From contig CM022666.1 in assembly GCA_012295275.1 (NCBI GenBank), positions 5,608,850 to 5,672,849 on the forward strand: DNA of 64,000 nucleotides. The letters run 5' to 3'. Shown here piece after piece: positions 49,701 through 62,790 of the stretch. Under the pieces are notes generated by a model. The model was given only the letters and a program-made list of their open reading frames with translations, made no database searches and had not been told where the DNA came from. The DNA comes from Chrysomallon squamiferum (Eukaryota; Mollusca; Gastropoda; Neomphalida; Peltospiridae). The translations under genes and the position numbers were made by a program. Every line of letters starts with the position of its first letter. The first letter of the stretch is position 1.

Positions 49701-50590
49701 AACCGGTTAAAATTTCATAATTATTTGTGTTTTAAACCGAATGTTAATTTTTCTTTATTTTTCGTTTTATAAAATAAAAGATGTTGCCTTGCTAATGAAA
49801 AATTAAAAAAGAAAGAAAGCTATCGGTGTTCATTTTTATTTTCACCAACAGTAACAACAACAACAACAACAACAAATTTATTTATCTATAATAATAATAA
49901 TGTATTCAAACTTTGTCAATCCGTCTATTAGTAATTCAGTGACGTAACATCTATTTGTAGCCCAGTTCCCGAATAAAATGAGTATTTATTACACATCTGA
50001 AATCTTCTTGGCAGGAAAAAACAAGCCAACAACACAGTGTTAATATGCTGTTATTCAAAATACTGGCAACTATTCAAAGAATCCGATTACAGTGTGAAAA
50101 ATAGTTTAAATAATATGTATCTGTGTGTTGTGTCGGTGTATGAATTTAACAGATTTAATTGAAGAAAATGTATAATCTCTATTTATACCTAACTAGCAAC
50201 TAACTAGCAACAACAACAGCAATAACAATAAATAAACGAATAAATAAATAAATAAATAATAATAATAATAGTAACAACAACAACAACAACAACAATAATA
50301 ATTAATTAATTATAATAAAGGCTATTATAATGGTTTTAAGCGTAAAGTGGTGAATCTAAGCTGCTCAACTTCAACAGAATAGAGCTGAGATAATAATACA
50401 CATTTTTATTTAATTTAACATTTTTTGTATTGATAAAATGTAATGTATGTGTATTTGTATATACAGTGTCACTGACTTTCAGGTAATCAACACCTCCAAT
50501 GTAGGAAGTAACACATTTTTTTTTGATATCTTCGTACTAAAGAATAATATGCTAAAATGATCTGTGAGACAAAGTCACAATTTTTTATTA
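49092..50590. repeat. AT-rich, ATTT and AAC/AAT runs
   Basis: Collinear with 17.76-19.26 kb. ATTT tract 49480-49700, AAC run about 49855-49875, AAAT/AAT/AAC run 50225-50300. No gene seen. Confidence 0.65.
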
Positions 50591-50821
50591 TGAAGTATAT
50601 TAGCAATGAAAGATAGATTAAACACATTTTGTTAATGTTCTTTGATTTTAATGTTGATGGTTTAGTCTGATGTTCAACTCGATATCACGAAGAAATTCTG
50701 TCGCAGCATACACGAATCCTTCATAACAGATTTTGATATCACCTTTATTGGTATGAATAATGTTAAGTATATATCTGATACTAGAGAAAGCTGGAGAATA
50801 TACAGTGAGACACATTTTAAC
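50584..50821 (-). CDS. Short minus-strand terminal exon, copy 2, with poly(A) signal
   Basis: Minus strand after CTTCCCAG (an acceptor) reads VKMCLTVYSPAFSSIRYILN, then the conserved core KGDIKICYEGFVYAATEFLR, ending in a stop at 50650-50648; AATAAA (minus) at 50589-50584. Compared with 9653-9898, core changes are mostly silent in this frame. Upstream exons were not found and no family is recognised. Confidence 0.35.
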
Positions 50822-50829
50822 CTGGGAAG

Positions 50830-52223
50830 CCCTTAGTTTATATCTATCCTAATCAGTAAGCTGGATCCAAGCATCACCCCTGCACAATATGAAGACTCTT
50901 TCTTTAATCCTGCCTAATTAATAAGTGTAACAAGTCACCACCCCTGCACAGTATGAAACCTCTTTCTTTAATCTAACCTAACTGATGTAATCAGTAAGCT
51001 TAACAATTACTCCATGTAGACTATGATGCCACATTCAATACTCTATAAATTAATACATTTTGTTATATAAAAATTGTTACTTTTTTTCCAGCCACTGAAT
51101 CAACAGTCATGATACAAGTAACGTTTACAAGTGGAAGATTCTTCTGTCACAGGCAGATATTTCTGAGACATTTCATATTCCTGGCCCTGTAATAATAAAT
51201 GGATAGCTACAGATATTTATCCCGATTATGTATAAATGTCCACCATGTGACACACAGAATATATCGTTTCCCTTTTCTTTTCTTCTTTTTATTTATTTAT
51301 TTATTTATGGTTTGTTTGGTTACTTATTTTTATTTTACTCTATCTTTATTTATTTTATTTTAACCTACTACAATTTTATTTTATTTCATTTATTTTATTG
51401 TTTTATCCTTTCTCTTTTCTTTTGTTTGTTTGTTTCTTTATTTATTTATGGTTTGTTTGTTTGTTTTTATTTTATATTTTACTCTATTTATTTATTTTAT
51501 TTTGTCTTACTATAATTTTATTTCATTTATTTTATTTTATCTTACTATAATTTTATTTCATTTATTTTATTCTTTTAATTAATTAATTATTTTATATATC
51601 TTATTGTATTTATTTATTTTACTTTACTTTTATCATTTTGTATTTTCATTTTATTTTTATCACTTTTTTATTTTCATTTATTTTCTCTTATTTTATTGTT
51701 CTTTTAGATTGATTTGACTTTATTTCGCTCATTTATTTATTTATTTATTTATTTATTTATTCGGCAGTCAACAGTCAGATATAAGTGACATTTACAAACA
51801 GAAGATTCTTCTGTCACAGGTAGATATTTCTGATACATTTTATATTCCTGGCCCTGTACATATCTACTTACACAGTGCGTTCTGTGGAAAGTGACCGTTT
51901 CGCTCCAATTGTTCAACAGTTTTTCCCTAACGAAAACAAATATCTCATTTATTTTATTTTGTTTTATTTTCGTTTTGTTTTTATTCGATTTTACATTATT
52001 TCGATCATTTGTTTATTTATTTATTTATTTATTTTATTTATTTATGTATTTATTTGTTCGGCAGACTGAATCAACAGTCATGATACAAGTGACACTTACA
52101 AACTGAAGATTCTTCTGTCACAGGTAGATATTTCTGAGACATTTTATACTCCTGGCTCTGTAATAATAAATGGATGACTATACTTATTTATTCCGATTAC
52201 TTGTAAGATGACAAATCCGGGCT
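50830..52223. repeat. Direct repeats, ATTT tract and recurring blocks
   Basis: The 'CACCCCTGCACA(A/G)TATGAA' pair, three copies of the CAACAGTCA(TGATACAAG) block (51108, 51774, 52071), and long ATTT/TTTA tracts 51290-51760 and 51940-52055. No gene seen. Confidence 0.7.
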
Positions 52224-52745
52224 GGAACTTTCCACTGTGTGATACACAGACTACATGTTTTCCTTTTGTTGTTTATGGCTTAGTTGACAGAGGAATAGAA
52301 ATTACGCTGTACTCTTTATTTAACAATAACGACAAAAGCAACCGCAACAACAACTACTACTATTACTACCACAACTACAACAACAACTACTACTATTACT
52401 ACTACTATTATAGCAATAACAACTATAATATGTAGCTTATTTATGAAGAATACCAACACACAAAAAAGACATATAATGACTTTGCTCATTTTATTCATAG
52501 TATATTAAATGACTATACGATATCTATAGCAAAAAATTAAAAAAGATAGAAGAAAAAAAATCAAGCAATAAATTTAAATAAAGCAGACGACATATCCTCT
52601 TAGCCAATCAAAAATGATCGAGTGAGCTGGTAGAGAGAATATGATAAGATCTTTTCAAAAGTCGCTGATATAAAAATCAACGAAGCCTGTCATAGAGCGT
52701 ACACGTGCTTCACTCCATTGTGAACACAGAGTCAGCCTAATTTAG
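52224..52745 (+). promoter_or_regulatory. TATA promoter and non-coding first exon of gene E
   Basis: kappaB-like GGAACTTTCC 52224-52233, CCAAT box 52604-52608 (TTAGCCAATCA), TATAAAAA 52669-52676, first exon ending ATTTAG/GTAAGT at 52745. The intact donor can reach the acceptor at 54230/54231, giving a 5' untranslated exon joined to the coding exon of gene E. This is the most complete promoter-plus-gene set in the window. Confidence 0.65.
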
Positions 52746-52940
52746 GTAAGTACATGTTTTACTTATTTCATAGGTTATATATATTTATATAAAATTATAA
52801 TTTCACTTATTTCATAGGTTATATATATTTATATAAAATTATAATTTCATTTATTTCATTGATTATAGATATTTATAAAAAAGTATTACTTCACCGATCA
52901 TAGCTTATATATATTTATATAAAATTATAATTTCACTATG
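52746..52940 (+). repeat. 45-bp minisatellite, about four units
   Basis: Same unit as after the other promoters; the last two units are diverged. Confidence 0.8.
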
Positions 52941-52987
52941 CTGTTTAGGATTTATGCACGCCCTAATTTCATGTGTATAATATAATA

Positions 52988-53593
52988 TTAAGTGATATCA
53001 CACCGACTTGTAATATTAAGCGATACTACATCGAAAATGCAAAATGCATGTGCAACCTTAATGTTCCAGTTCAATTTGCTGTATAGGATTTTTCCAGGCC
53101 CTAGTTTCACTTGTATAATATTAAATGATATTACATGAACTTGAAAAAACAAAACATCGCGGTAAGGTCGATAAGTATCTAGCACATGCGTTGGCAGGTA
53201 AAAATAATAACAGCCACAGAAAATACAGCACTGATTTATTTGGCTGGTACCTCGAAAATCGGCAATATGCACGTGCAAGTCGTGCCACTGGCAGCTTAAT
53301 GTAACAGTTCTGTTGTTATAAAGCAGGAAAACTGAGTTATCATATTCACGTTGCGATCGATAAACAATAACGTTCACGACAGTTTGAATTTCTGGCACTG
53401 AGAGGAAACCAGCCCTGGACGTGATCTTTCGAGGACGATACAATATCAGCAAACAGAGCGGATATGTAGAATGAGGCCCTGGCAAGCTTTGATAGGTTTT
53501 GTCTGTCTTTGCACTAAACCAATTAGCCAAGGTTTTAGGAACGGATAAAGAGAACATTAACATAAGTTTTTTTTTTTTTTTTGATCGGAGCAA
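52988..53593 (-). CDS. Minus-strand open frame in intron of gene E (about 200 codons)
   Basis: Fourth copy of the frame at 20382-20879, still open: MFSLSVPKTLANWFSAKTDK, later PGPHSTYPLCLLILYRPRKI, RTVTLSCQWHDLHVH and CCIFCGCYYFYLPTHVL. The first residues before MFSLS derive from a poly(T) tract. Two of four copies open and two broken, with mostly residue-changing differences, leaves coding status doubtful. Not recognised. Confidence 0.25.
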   Translation of the reverse strand: MLRSKKKKKLMLMFSLSVPKTLANWFSAKTDKTYQSLPGPHSTYPLCLLILYRPRKITSRAGFLSVPEIQTVVNVIVYRSQREYDNSVFLLYNNRTVTLSCQWHDLHVHIADFRGTSQINQCCIFCGCYYFYLPTHVLDTYRPYRDVLFFQVHVISFNIIQVKLGPGKILYSKLNWNIKVAHAFCIFDVVSLNITSRCDIT

Positions 53594-53975
53594 AAATGTT
53601 TACAGAAGTGTTTCAAGAACCAGACAATCTACTACGAAGGTGATTAAATGTGTTATTCAAACTTTGACAGTACTTTAGTCAAGGTATTTTTCTTCTTGCT
53701 TGTGAAATCTGATGTATGCTGGTTTACGAGAACATCGAACTTTCCGCTATTAAGCCCTACCCGAGTTCACCGAGTGTTGTTGTTTGTTTTTTAATTTTTC
53801 ACAAGAAAAAACAACACGTTATTGATTTAATTAAATCATCAAAATCTATCGAGCGCGAACTGTTTTCTAACTTCTTGGAAAAATAAGATGATTTGGCAGT
53901 AGAGACTGCAAATAAACCATCATCACCTTGGTTAGTCACCTGATCAAAATACTTCCACTTCACTGGATATTTATT
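53594..53975 (-). other. Minus-strand protein-like block, second copy
   Basis: Copy of 20880-21245, with the QVTNQGDDGLFAVSTAKSSY patch still open. Clearly less similar to its counterpart than the adjacent gene segment is. Confidence 0.25.
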
Positions 53976-54265
53976 CCACTTATATGTACGTGTGTATATT
54001 GTGTGTGAATTTGTCTTGGTAATATTTATTATTTTATTTATTTATATAACCATTGTTTAAAAGTTTTATATTTATGTGTATGTACAAGTGTATATTTTTG
54101 GTTTGCTGAAATAATATTTTATATAGGTGTGTGTGTGTGTTGTGTCTGTGTACGTGTGTGTGTGTGTGTATTTATCTTGGTATTATTTATTACTAATAAC
54201 TTTTTTCCTTCTTTTGGTCATGTTTTACAGATTACTTCTAAAGGAAATAAAAGTTGTTACACAAA

Positions 54266-54661
54266 ATGGTACCAATTCGTCCAGTCATTGCCATTCCTCT
54301 TATGGTACTAAACTTGATACTCATCGGTTTCATTGTATCTGTAACATTAAACGAATTTCTGAACAGAGAAACCAACTTGTTGTTTGACAAGGAACTGTGT
54401 GTGAAAATCTCGTGCAAACCAGGAGAAAACTGTTGTGATGACAAATCTACGAACAGAACCAGGAACAATACCACGTATTGCTGTTACAGAGATGGAGAAA
54501 AAGTGATCAGTGAAATTATGAAAATGGTGAATTCTGTATTAAATTCTAAAAACCAAATTCCAGAACTACATTAAACGAAAAAAAAAAAAGGTTTTCTGTA
54601 GAAATTAAGAAAGAGCTACATTCTGCATAAAAATATTGAAAAGTTAAATTCATTAGAAATG

Positions 54662-54700
<39 letters not shown>

Positions 54701-56264
54701 ATATACGTTTAATAATATTTGAATTGAGAAAAGGAGAAATTAATAGTTCTGAAAAATATTTATAAATTTAAAACTGATTATTGTGGACTAGTATCAAATT
54801 TGTTATTCTTTTTAGAAACTGAGTGAAAGTCATACAAAAGCTGAGAAAAGTGGTAAGTTAATACCGACACACATATACACACACAGACATACGTAAAAAG
54901 ACAAAGTCGCAGAAACACAGACACATACACGAAAAGTTATAAACATATACATACACAAACACAGACAGACAAACATACAGAAAAAGACCCACACACAAAC
55001 AGAAACACTCAGGCTCACATATTTAGATATCCACAAAAGTTTTATAACTATGTATTTGTATGTACGTGCATATTTGTGTACAGTCTATGTATGTAAACAT
55101 GTACAAGTGTATATTTATATGTATGTGTGTGTGTGTGTATGAGTGAGTGTGTTTCAGAACCAAAACTTCAGCAGATCAGAGATGTCGCTGATCTTTTGAA
55201 TTTAGATCAGAAAAACAATGTCTACGAATCTATGTATGTATGTATGAATCTATATATTTATACATGTATCAATAGTCTACATGTGTCTGTATATATATAT
55301 ATATATATTTCAGAAGAGAAACTTAAACAGATCAGAGATGTCGCTTACAATCTGAATAATAAAAACAATGTGAAGACATCGGCTCATCTACAAATGGAAG
55401 TGAATGCAACATATGACAAAAGTAAGAAAACAAATAGTAATAGTTAAAACATTAGTACTAGTAGTAGTACTAGTAGTAGTAGTAGTAGATTACAGTAATA
55501 GTAGTAATAGAGTAGTAGTAGTAGTAGTAGTAGAGTAGTAGTATTAGTAGCAGAGTAATTGTACTATGTTAAAAGAGGTGATTTGGTAATAAATGTGGTA
55601 GTAGTAAAATAAAAGTAATAGTAGTAGTTGGTCTGGTAAAAGTAGTTGCAGTAGTTATCACTTAGTTATTAGTAGTGGTTAGCAAATAATAGAAGACATT
55701 GTGATAACAATAGTATTAGCACGTTAGTAGTAAAAATATCAGTGATGGTACTAAAGTAGTCAACAGCAGGAGTTTGTAGTAGTTATAGAAATATATTAGT
55801 AATATTAACTACAACTGTTGACAATTTAAAATACAAATATTATTTAAAAATAATTTATTCTTGCAAACTTTTCAGACACACCGAAGCCTCTCATCAAATG
55901 GACGTCGTCTGGTAAAAGATCGTTTGTGAAAGGAGCTGCTGCTGTTGTCGCTGATGGGATTCAAGTCAAACACGCTGCTTACTACTTCATATACAGCAAC
56001 GTTTTATTCCATGCCAACCAAATCACAGAGCTTGAATACGCTAGGCTGTGTCACTCAATTGAAATATATCCAAATTATGAAGTCCTCTACAGAAATCCTC
56101 AAACAGTATGCAAAGTACGAAAACACCAGGAAAGTTTTGTTGCTTCCTACATTGGAGCTGTTTACTACCTGAAAGCCAATGATACTGTAGTGGTGAGAAT
56201 ATCAAATGTGAACATAATTTTGAGAGATCCTGAGACAACCTACTTTGGCCTGTACATGCTGTAA
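54266..56264 (+). CDS. TNF-superfamily ligand, type II membrane protein (gene E)
   Basis: Near-identical duplicate of gene B. Coding exons 54266-54526 (exon begins 54231 after TTTTACAG), 54816-54852, 55314-55421, 55876-56264; 264 residues. Membrane helix, six-Cys module with three overlapping sequons, SAHLQ stalk, TNF domain with W144, Cys194/Cys214, SYIGAVYYL and TYFGLYML. Only about three residues differ from B: Asn for Ser in NNKN(N/S)V, Val for Ala before Cys214, and Phe223 instead of Cys. Phe223 agrees with A and D, so E keeps the ancestral residue. It shares with B the weaker exon 1 donor GTGAAT. Unlike B, its upstream first exon has an intact donor. Confidence 0.87.
55158..55235 (+). 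pseudogene. Duplicate stalk exon 3a in gene E
   Basis: Identical in kind to 22458-22535: acceptor GTGTTTCAG, PKLQQIRDVADLLNLDQKNN, then TATG-rich sequence without a clear donor. It predates the B/E duplication, since both have it and D does not. Confidence 0.6.
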
Positions 56265-56387
56265 AATTGGTTCGAGAGGCCTAAATTATAACTGTTAATA
56301 TATAATTTTGAATCCTGTGAAAAACAAAAATATATATATCTGGGGGTTTTTGGGGTGTGTTTCTTTAGATTAATGTTTCTCAGAAGT

Positions 56388-56393
56388 AATAAA
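56388..56393 (+). terminator. Candidate poly(A) signal of gene E
   Basis: AATAAA about 125 bases after the stop, matching 23685-23690 in gene B. Confidence 0.5.
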
Positions 56394-58729
56394 TAAGATT
56401 GTTGAAGAACTGAGCTTTTCACACAGGCTGTAAATAGTTCGTCATAATCAACACACTAAGCGCACCGGATAGGAACATTGCTCATCTTTAAAAAAAAACA
56501 TCATTTTTCATTAATCAACCATTTTTACTACAGAAAAAACATACGAGTAAGATCTGCCTTGGAGACAGGAACTTTTTTCTATCTCTGTTCGGTAAAAAGA
56601 CATTTTCTATAAAAAATGTTGGAGTCGTGGTTTATTATTATCACTGATATCAACATGACTGGAATCGCTGCTGGCTTGAAAAACTTGATGTATTCAATAT
56701 GAATATGTATCTATTTTCTACATACACATATTTATTTTTAAGACGTTTTTGAGACTCTAATAACATTCTTTGGGCAGTTGCCAGTATTTTGAATAATAAC
56801 ATATTAACACTATATGGTTGGTTGGCTTGTTTCTAACTCCTTGAACTTGTCGACCGAATTACTAATAGACGGATTTAGAAAGTATGAAGGCACTATTATT
56901 GATATAAATAAATAAATCTGTTGTTGTGGTTGTTGTTGTTATTCTTGTTGAAAATGAATATGAACGCCGATACATTTTTTAATTTTTTAATTATTATTGT
57001 GAAGGTCTGTTCATTAACAAAGCAGTAACTAGTTCATGAACGTCATTTGCAAGACAGTGCACCCATTCATAAGACTACTTTAAAAATATGTGTGTATGAG
57101 TGTGTGTTTCTTAAGATTAAGGTTTCTGAGAAATAAAAGGCAAACATATAATAAATTAAAAACAATGTTAAAACATAAATAATTAAAAAAAAAATGATTA
57201 AATTTAAAGTAAAAAAAACTTTATAAGAGTATATGTGTGTGTGCGCACAGTATGATAGTAAGAGACATATTTGTCGTAAGTGTCGTTTTTTATTTGTTTC
57301 TTCTGTTGTTGTTGTTGTCTGTATTATTGCAGCTGACCTCTGCTCTGAATAAGGTCATACAGTTAACTGCAAAGATCAACTAAACTGACATAAAAGTACG
57401 TACGTGTATAAAATGAATTTGTAGATATTCCACAATGCACATTTACCCATTTTAACTGATTTTATCCAATAAGTTGAATAACTTTACATATTAACATGTT
57501 CCATAGCGTCACTGACAGTGTCTGTTCTACGTGACAGCATAAAAACACTACACACTGTAACGCGTCCTAATTCTCGTTAATACGCATGCGCATCTATTGA
57601 ACAAAGCTAAAATTTATATCACGTGATGGCTCCCCTTTCGTCTCTTTGATATAGTGACCTTGACATACTGATTGTTTACTGGAATAACCTCAATGTTATA
57701 CTATTATAAACAAGTTCGTATGCGTTTTGGAAAGTCTTGGACATTTTTGGAAAATTATGTTAAAGCCGTAAATAAAATGTATGAAAAACTGGTTTGTTTC
57801 ACTAATATTTAGTCTCGACCCAATGCCCTGTTTTAGCCAATATAGCGTAGCCAACCAAAATGGTTCCGTTTTCAGGCTGTCTCAGCAAACCCATAAGGAG
57901 TAGTATTTCGGGAATTTTAAAGTTAGGGAAATAAGAAGAAAGTAACGCGAAAACTTTTTGTTTTGCAATATTTCTGTATTCATATTTCTGCCAATCTGCC
58001 TTACATATCATCATAGTCATGTCCACACCAAGAACAAAAGCTGTCCCAAAACTAATCCTACATCTGCAAGTATTTGTAAAGAGGCATGCGCGGAAAAGTG
58101 GCAGGAAGTTATTAATTAACATAATTTATATATATAATCATGCATTTCATCAGACGTTGTTCTCTGCTTTTTAAAGAAGAATTGTTTTAATAATTTCACT
58201 TTTTATTATCTCTGAAGTGTCAAGAACGTTGTATTTACGTTTATATGAGATGGAAATATCACCAACGTAGAATGAAATTCACACACTGCTGTCAAAAATA
58301 CGTTATTTTTATACTATTCGTAGTTTATTAATATGATAACTGTCTCTTTTACTTTAACGACGTCAGTAAGTACATTTTTAATCAACCGTTATATGACCCC
58401 ATAGTTATTGTTAAAGACCACATAGACATATACCGTAAGGTAAAACTCTACACCGCAAACAATGCAGGCAATTCTATTTTTGAATAATACCGAGGACTAT
58501 TTGATATATATATATATATATAACAAATATTGCTGGCTGTTTTGCGAAAGCAGAGTAGTCTGTATTGTTTTGAGGTGTAGCGTTTTGTCTTACGATATAT
58601 ATCTAACACTAAGACTGGAGATATTCAACGGTTGATTAAACAAGTATTCAGTGACGTCATTAAAGTAAAACACCACACCTTCCCACATACAGTGTTGAAT
58701 ACATTAGGTTACATAAATATATAACAATA

Positions 58730-58760
<31 letters not shown>

Positions 58761-58927
58761 ACGTGTATCCATGTCTGTCTGCCTCTCTGTCTGTCTGTCT
58801 GAATATATAATTACATAGTTTAATCTACTTAATATTGATGTATATAATAAATAAATATACAGTACAACAAAAATAACTTTTTAATAACTAAACGGAAAAT
58901 AAAATATATTACAGTCATTTATCTGAT
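56394..58927 (+). repeat. 3' flank of gene E, duplicate of 23691-26184
   Basis: Almost identical to the flank of gene B until about 58927, where similarity ends abruptly after TTACAGTCATTTA. Differences include an internal stop near 58330 in the 91-codon frame and about 40 extra bases near 57960-58010. No gene called. Confidence 0.75.
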
Positions 58928-60551
58928 TATCTGAATTTTATTAACATATTTATTTTTATCGAATGATTTTTAAGAGCATTTTGTTATCATACAAATAAAG
59001 AAAATTGACACAAACGTAAATAAATAAATAAATAATATAATATAATATAATATAATATAAAAATAAATAAAAATAAAAAATGAGGATCGTCCCAATTTCT
59101 ACTTACCTCCCTTGATTTAAACGACAAAGAATGTCAGACGCTGTTTTTGCTTTTTTTATTTTTTATTTATTTTAAAAGTTTAATTTTAAAGTTTAATGTC
59201 TGAAATTTTATGTAATATTTCTTATGATGTTTCTTTATTTTATTTTTTTTTTTTATAACTGTTCCAAAATAATTTCGAACTATATCTTGAACTAAGATTA
59301 CCGATAATTTTTTGGATAACTAAATGCATTCATACTATACGTTCTCATAATAGTGTTACTGATACCATATCGGTTCTCTAATCGCTATTTGTGTGATGTA
59401 GAATAGAGAAAGAGAGACAGAAAAAAAAAAAAAGAAATAGACACAAACTTTGCTAAGCTAAGTTAGAACTAGTCTGTTGCTTTAATAATAGAACGACCCA
59501 AAAAAAGAAAAGAAAAAAAGATGATTATTATACTTACATTTAGTATTCTTCTCAAGCAAAAAAGTCATATGTTTCAAAAAAGAAATTCATAGATGACTAA
59601 TTTAAATATAGAAAAAAACGAAAAAACCCGGTTTCTGCGAGTTTTAGGCTAATGGCGACGTCTGCTCGCCGTTTGGTTATGTTGCGTGGCGGGAAACGAG
59701 TGCGCATGTGTTGAAAATAATTTTCCCAGATAGGTTAGACCGCAATTCATTTTGCTTCCGTATTATTTGGCACAAATAGTTAAAACACCAATAGAAAGAC
59801 CGGCACTCGCTGTTCGCTAGGTAAATAGAAGGAGTTCTAGAACTTCTAAATTGAAATACATCTTGCTTTCATCATTGTAGGACATTAAATACAGTGAATA
59901 CATCAAATTTAATTCAATTTTTTTTTTTTTTTTTTTTTTTTTCAATTGGTATCAAGGCTCAGCGATTCGAATTTAAAAAAGAAATATTTGATAAGAAATT
60001 TATTTTTGAAACTGGCATTTTATCAAATTGGTATGAAGTTTTTAAATTTTCTGATCAACCTGACTTTGGAAAATCATCAAAATCAGCGTTCAGTTTAAGT
60101 TAGTAGGTATGTAAATACATTTTTAAAAACAAATAGTAATAACTTAAAAACAAATAAAATAAAATTGACGCTTCTAAATTAAATGTTTGAATTTAAGTAT
60201 ATGCCACAAAAGATTTTTTACTTTTGTAGTTAATACATACTTCATACATAAAGTAGTCAAAGTTAGAATATTTCTATGGATGGATGGATGGGTAGAAGAT
60301 AGCGCAAAACACGAAAACGTTGAAACATTGCTGATTCATTCTTTTATCCAAAATGTTTGGACTGGAAATGTTTAAAAGTTCAGAATTTTTTTCATATTTT
60401 GGGAAAATAAAGAATTAGCCTCAGTGTAAGATCTAAGATCTTCTTCAAATTCCCAACAATCACTGGCCTCACTGTTATTTTTACATAAATTTGGAAAATA
60501 TCATATTTTAAGCTAATGTGGATTTCCTTAAAATATTTAACAAGCTAAAGC

Positions 60552-60606
<55 letters not shown>

Positions 60607-60871
60607 AATAATAGTAGTAGTAGTAGTAGTCGTAGCTGCAGCTTCAGCAAAGAAAAAGAAACCAAATGAAAAAGGCAGAATATTAAGCATTAGTAGTAAC
60701 AGTAGTATAAGAAATTGAAGCAGCAGCAGAACCAACCGCATCATTAACAAAACGAAAAAATGTAACAGAGATGATGGTGATGGTGATGAAATAGGAGAAA
60801 GAAAAATGTTAAAAAATAAAAAGATGAAGAAGAACAAGAAGAAAGAAAAAACTATAAATATATATATATTC
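58928..60871. other. AT-rich region left of the somatomedin-B exon
   Basis: AATAT/AATAA runs 59020-59070, poly(T) 59923-59942. A protein-like + strand stretch at about 59943-60103 (RFEFKKEIFDKKFIFETGIL and on, stop at 60103) has no recognised family or clear acceptor. (AAT)n 60557-60605. Later exons of the minus-strand somatomedin-B gene should lie here or further left, but none was recognised. Confidence 0.45.
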
Positions 60872-60875
60872 TTAC

Positions 60876-62640
60876 CGCATATCTGATGGTAATCTAGACA
60901 GCAATCGTGGTAGCGCCTGCACGCGTTGTTGCACTGGCAGCTCTTTGACGTGTCCAGAGGCGCCCCACATCGTCCCACACAAAGATCTACAGCTGCAACA
61001 GCGAACACGACCCGGAGGTGAGAATAGGAAATTTAAAAGGAACAAGATGAAAGTAAACTCGCTTGTATGCGTTTCAGAAGAAATCCATAAAATCCGCAGA
61101 TTATCAAGATATATACCGTATATACTTGTGTACAAGGCGACCTTATGTATAAGTCGATGTGTATTTTAAGACCAAAAATTGCCTCATTTTAGGTATTAGT
61201 TGTGTATAAGTCGACTGTAGATTCCAGGCACCGTCACTATTTTTAGACCAGTGTGACAGTGCCATGAAGGCCTACATTGTACGCCTACTGTAACATAACT
61301 TGCACGAGCTGTAACTTGCACGAACATACCATAATAACGTAAATGCATGTATTACACGAGCTATAGCCTAAATGTATCATAAATAGTATCTCTTTAATGT
61401 AATTGGTCTAACATGGAGACCTAACTTACCGTTATATTTAGCCGTTCTATAATTTCCAAAATTTGTCGGTAGTGGATATTAATGACGATTGCAATATTAT
61501 TTCACCAAATTCTTTACAGTTAAACAAGTGAGTTTTGTTTATGAAATTAGGACCGATATTTAGTGCAATTTGGCAGAGAAGTCTGCATTCCTAGATCATT
61601 GCAAGACGCCGTAAGGCATAACGCCGTACTGACGGTTTTCTCGCTTTAAAATGTATTTTTATGTCATTAAACGGAAGAATATCATGTTTTACATTCATAA
61701 CTGATTTTGTTATTTAATTTTTCAAAATTTTTTATACGATAAATTATATTTTTGAAAAGCTGAAAGACCGCGATTATTTTAGATGCATCCCGTAGCAAAA
61801 AATAGTCAAAATGGCGACTCTTCAGCAACAGCTACAAAAGCATTACCTATGCATAAGTCGACCCCCAAAATATTACCTTAATATAGTCTCCCAAAAATTC
61901 GACTTATACACAAGTATATACGGTATATACATATATATGTACACACACACACACAGATATATACGTACATACACACACACATATATGGATAGATACATAC
62001 ATAAATACATACATATTTATACGTGTGCATATACTTATGTGTATGCATGTTTCCATTTCGTAAATTTTATCTTTACTCCCTGCAAATAGTTCTGTTTTTT
62101 TTTTTTTCTCTCAAAAACTCCTAGTGCTGGCACGTTTTACATTTACACTCCTCAGCATCCCGCTTTCCCTGTCCTTTTTAATACATGCCATATACTGTTT
62201 CCACATTATCAACACCAATTAATCACAGCTGTTAAATTCATTAGATACATACATGCATACATACACACACACATACATACATACATACATACATACATAC
62301 ATACATACATACATACATACATACATGATTGCATACGTAAATACATACATGAATACACATATACGTACATGCCTGTACATTTACACATTCATTTATACGT
62401 ACGTACTTGCATGTATAAATATACACACACATATACACACACACATACGTACAAAACCCCACATACAACCACCATACATTCACACACTCATATCCAAGCA
62501 CACAGTGACAAAGACTGTACTAACAATGTTAGATATCTAACACTTCAAAACGTACCAGAATATTTACACTTACCGATAAACCCATGGACTATTGACACTT
62601 GACCAAGCAGTAACAGAACAATTCCTAAACACGTGTTCAT
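60876..62640 (-). CDS. Secreted protein with somatomedin B domain, 5' part
   Basis: First coding exon 62640-62574 (minus): MNTCLGIVLLLLGQVSIVHG, a signal peptide, with donor GTAAGT in phase 1. Second exon 60992-60876 (117 bases, acceptor GCTGTTGCAG, donor GTAAGA) joins in frame and is phase 1 at both ends. It encodes DLCVGRCGAPLDTSKSCQCN with NACRRYHDCCLDYHQIC. The eight-cysteine spacing and the CxGRC...CQC...YxxCCxDY pattern match somatomedin B domains (as in vitronectin). Such domains occur in secreted or membrane proteins, including invertebrate EndoU-type nucleases; the rest of this protein was not found. The phase-1 ending means it continues to the left. Confidence 0.75.
61116..61923. 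mobile_element. Non-autonomous DNA transposon with inverted repeats
   Basis: 808 bp bounded by inverted repeats CCGTATATACTTGTGTA(C/T)AAG and flanked by TA on both sides (61114-61115, 61924-61925), the target duplication expected of Tc1/mariner-like elements. Near the ends are further AAGTCGA repeats in both orientations. There is no transposase frame. It sits in the intron of the somatomedin-B gene. Confidence 0.7.
61924..62450 (+). repeat. (CA)n and (CATA)n microsatellites
   Basis: (CA)n at 61941-61955, CATA-rich 61960-62040, long (CATA)n 62245-62326, and more CATA/CACA to 62450. Tyr/His/Thr-rich frames are artefacts. Confidence 0.9.
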
Positions 62641-62749
62641 TCTGACAGCCTGTTACAGAAAGAATGTTAAGAGTTCAGCAACGTTTTATAACGATTTCAA
62701 CGTTAAGGTGACCTGTACCATGAAAATACGCATACATTCCATGCAAATA

Positions 62750-62790
<41 letters not shown>

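Noticed and set aside
60508-60870. Extension of the somatomedin-B reading frame to 60508
   Set aside because: It runs past a good GTAAGA donor into intronic low-complexity and (AAT)n sequence.
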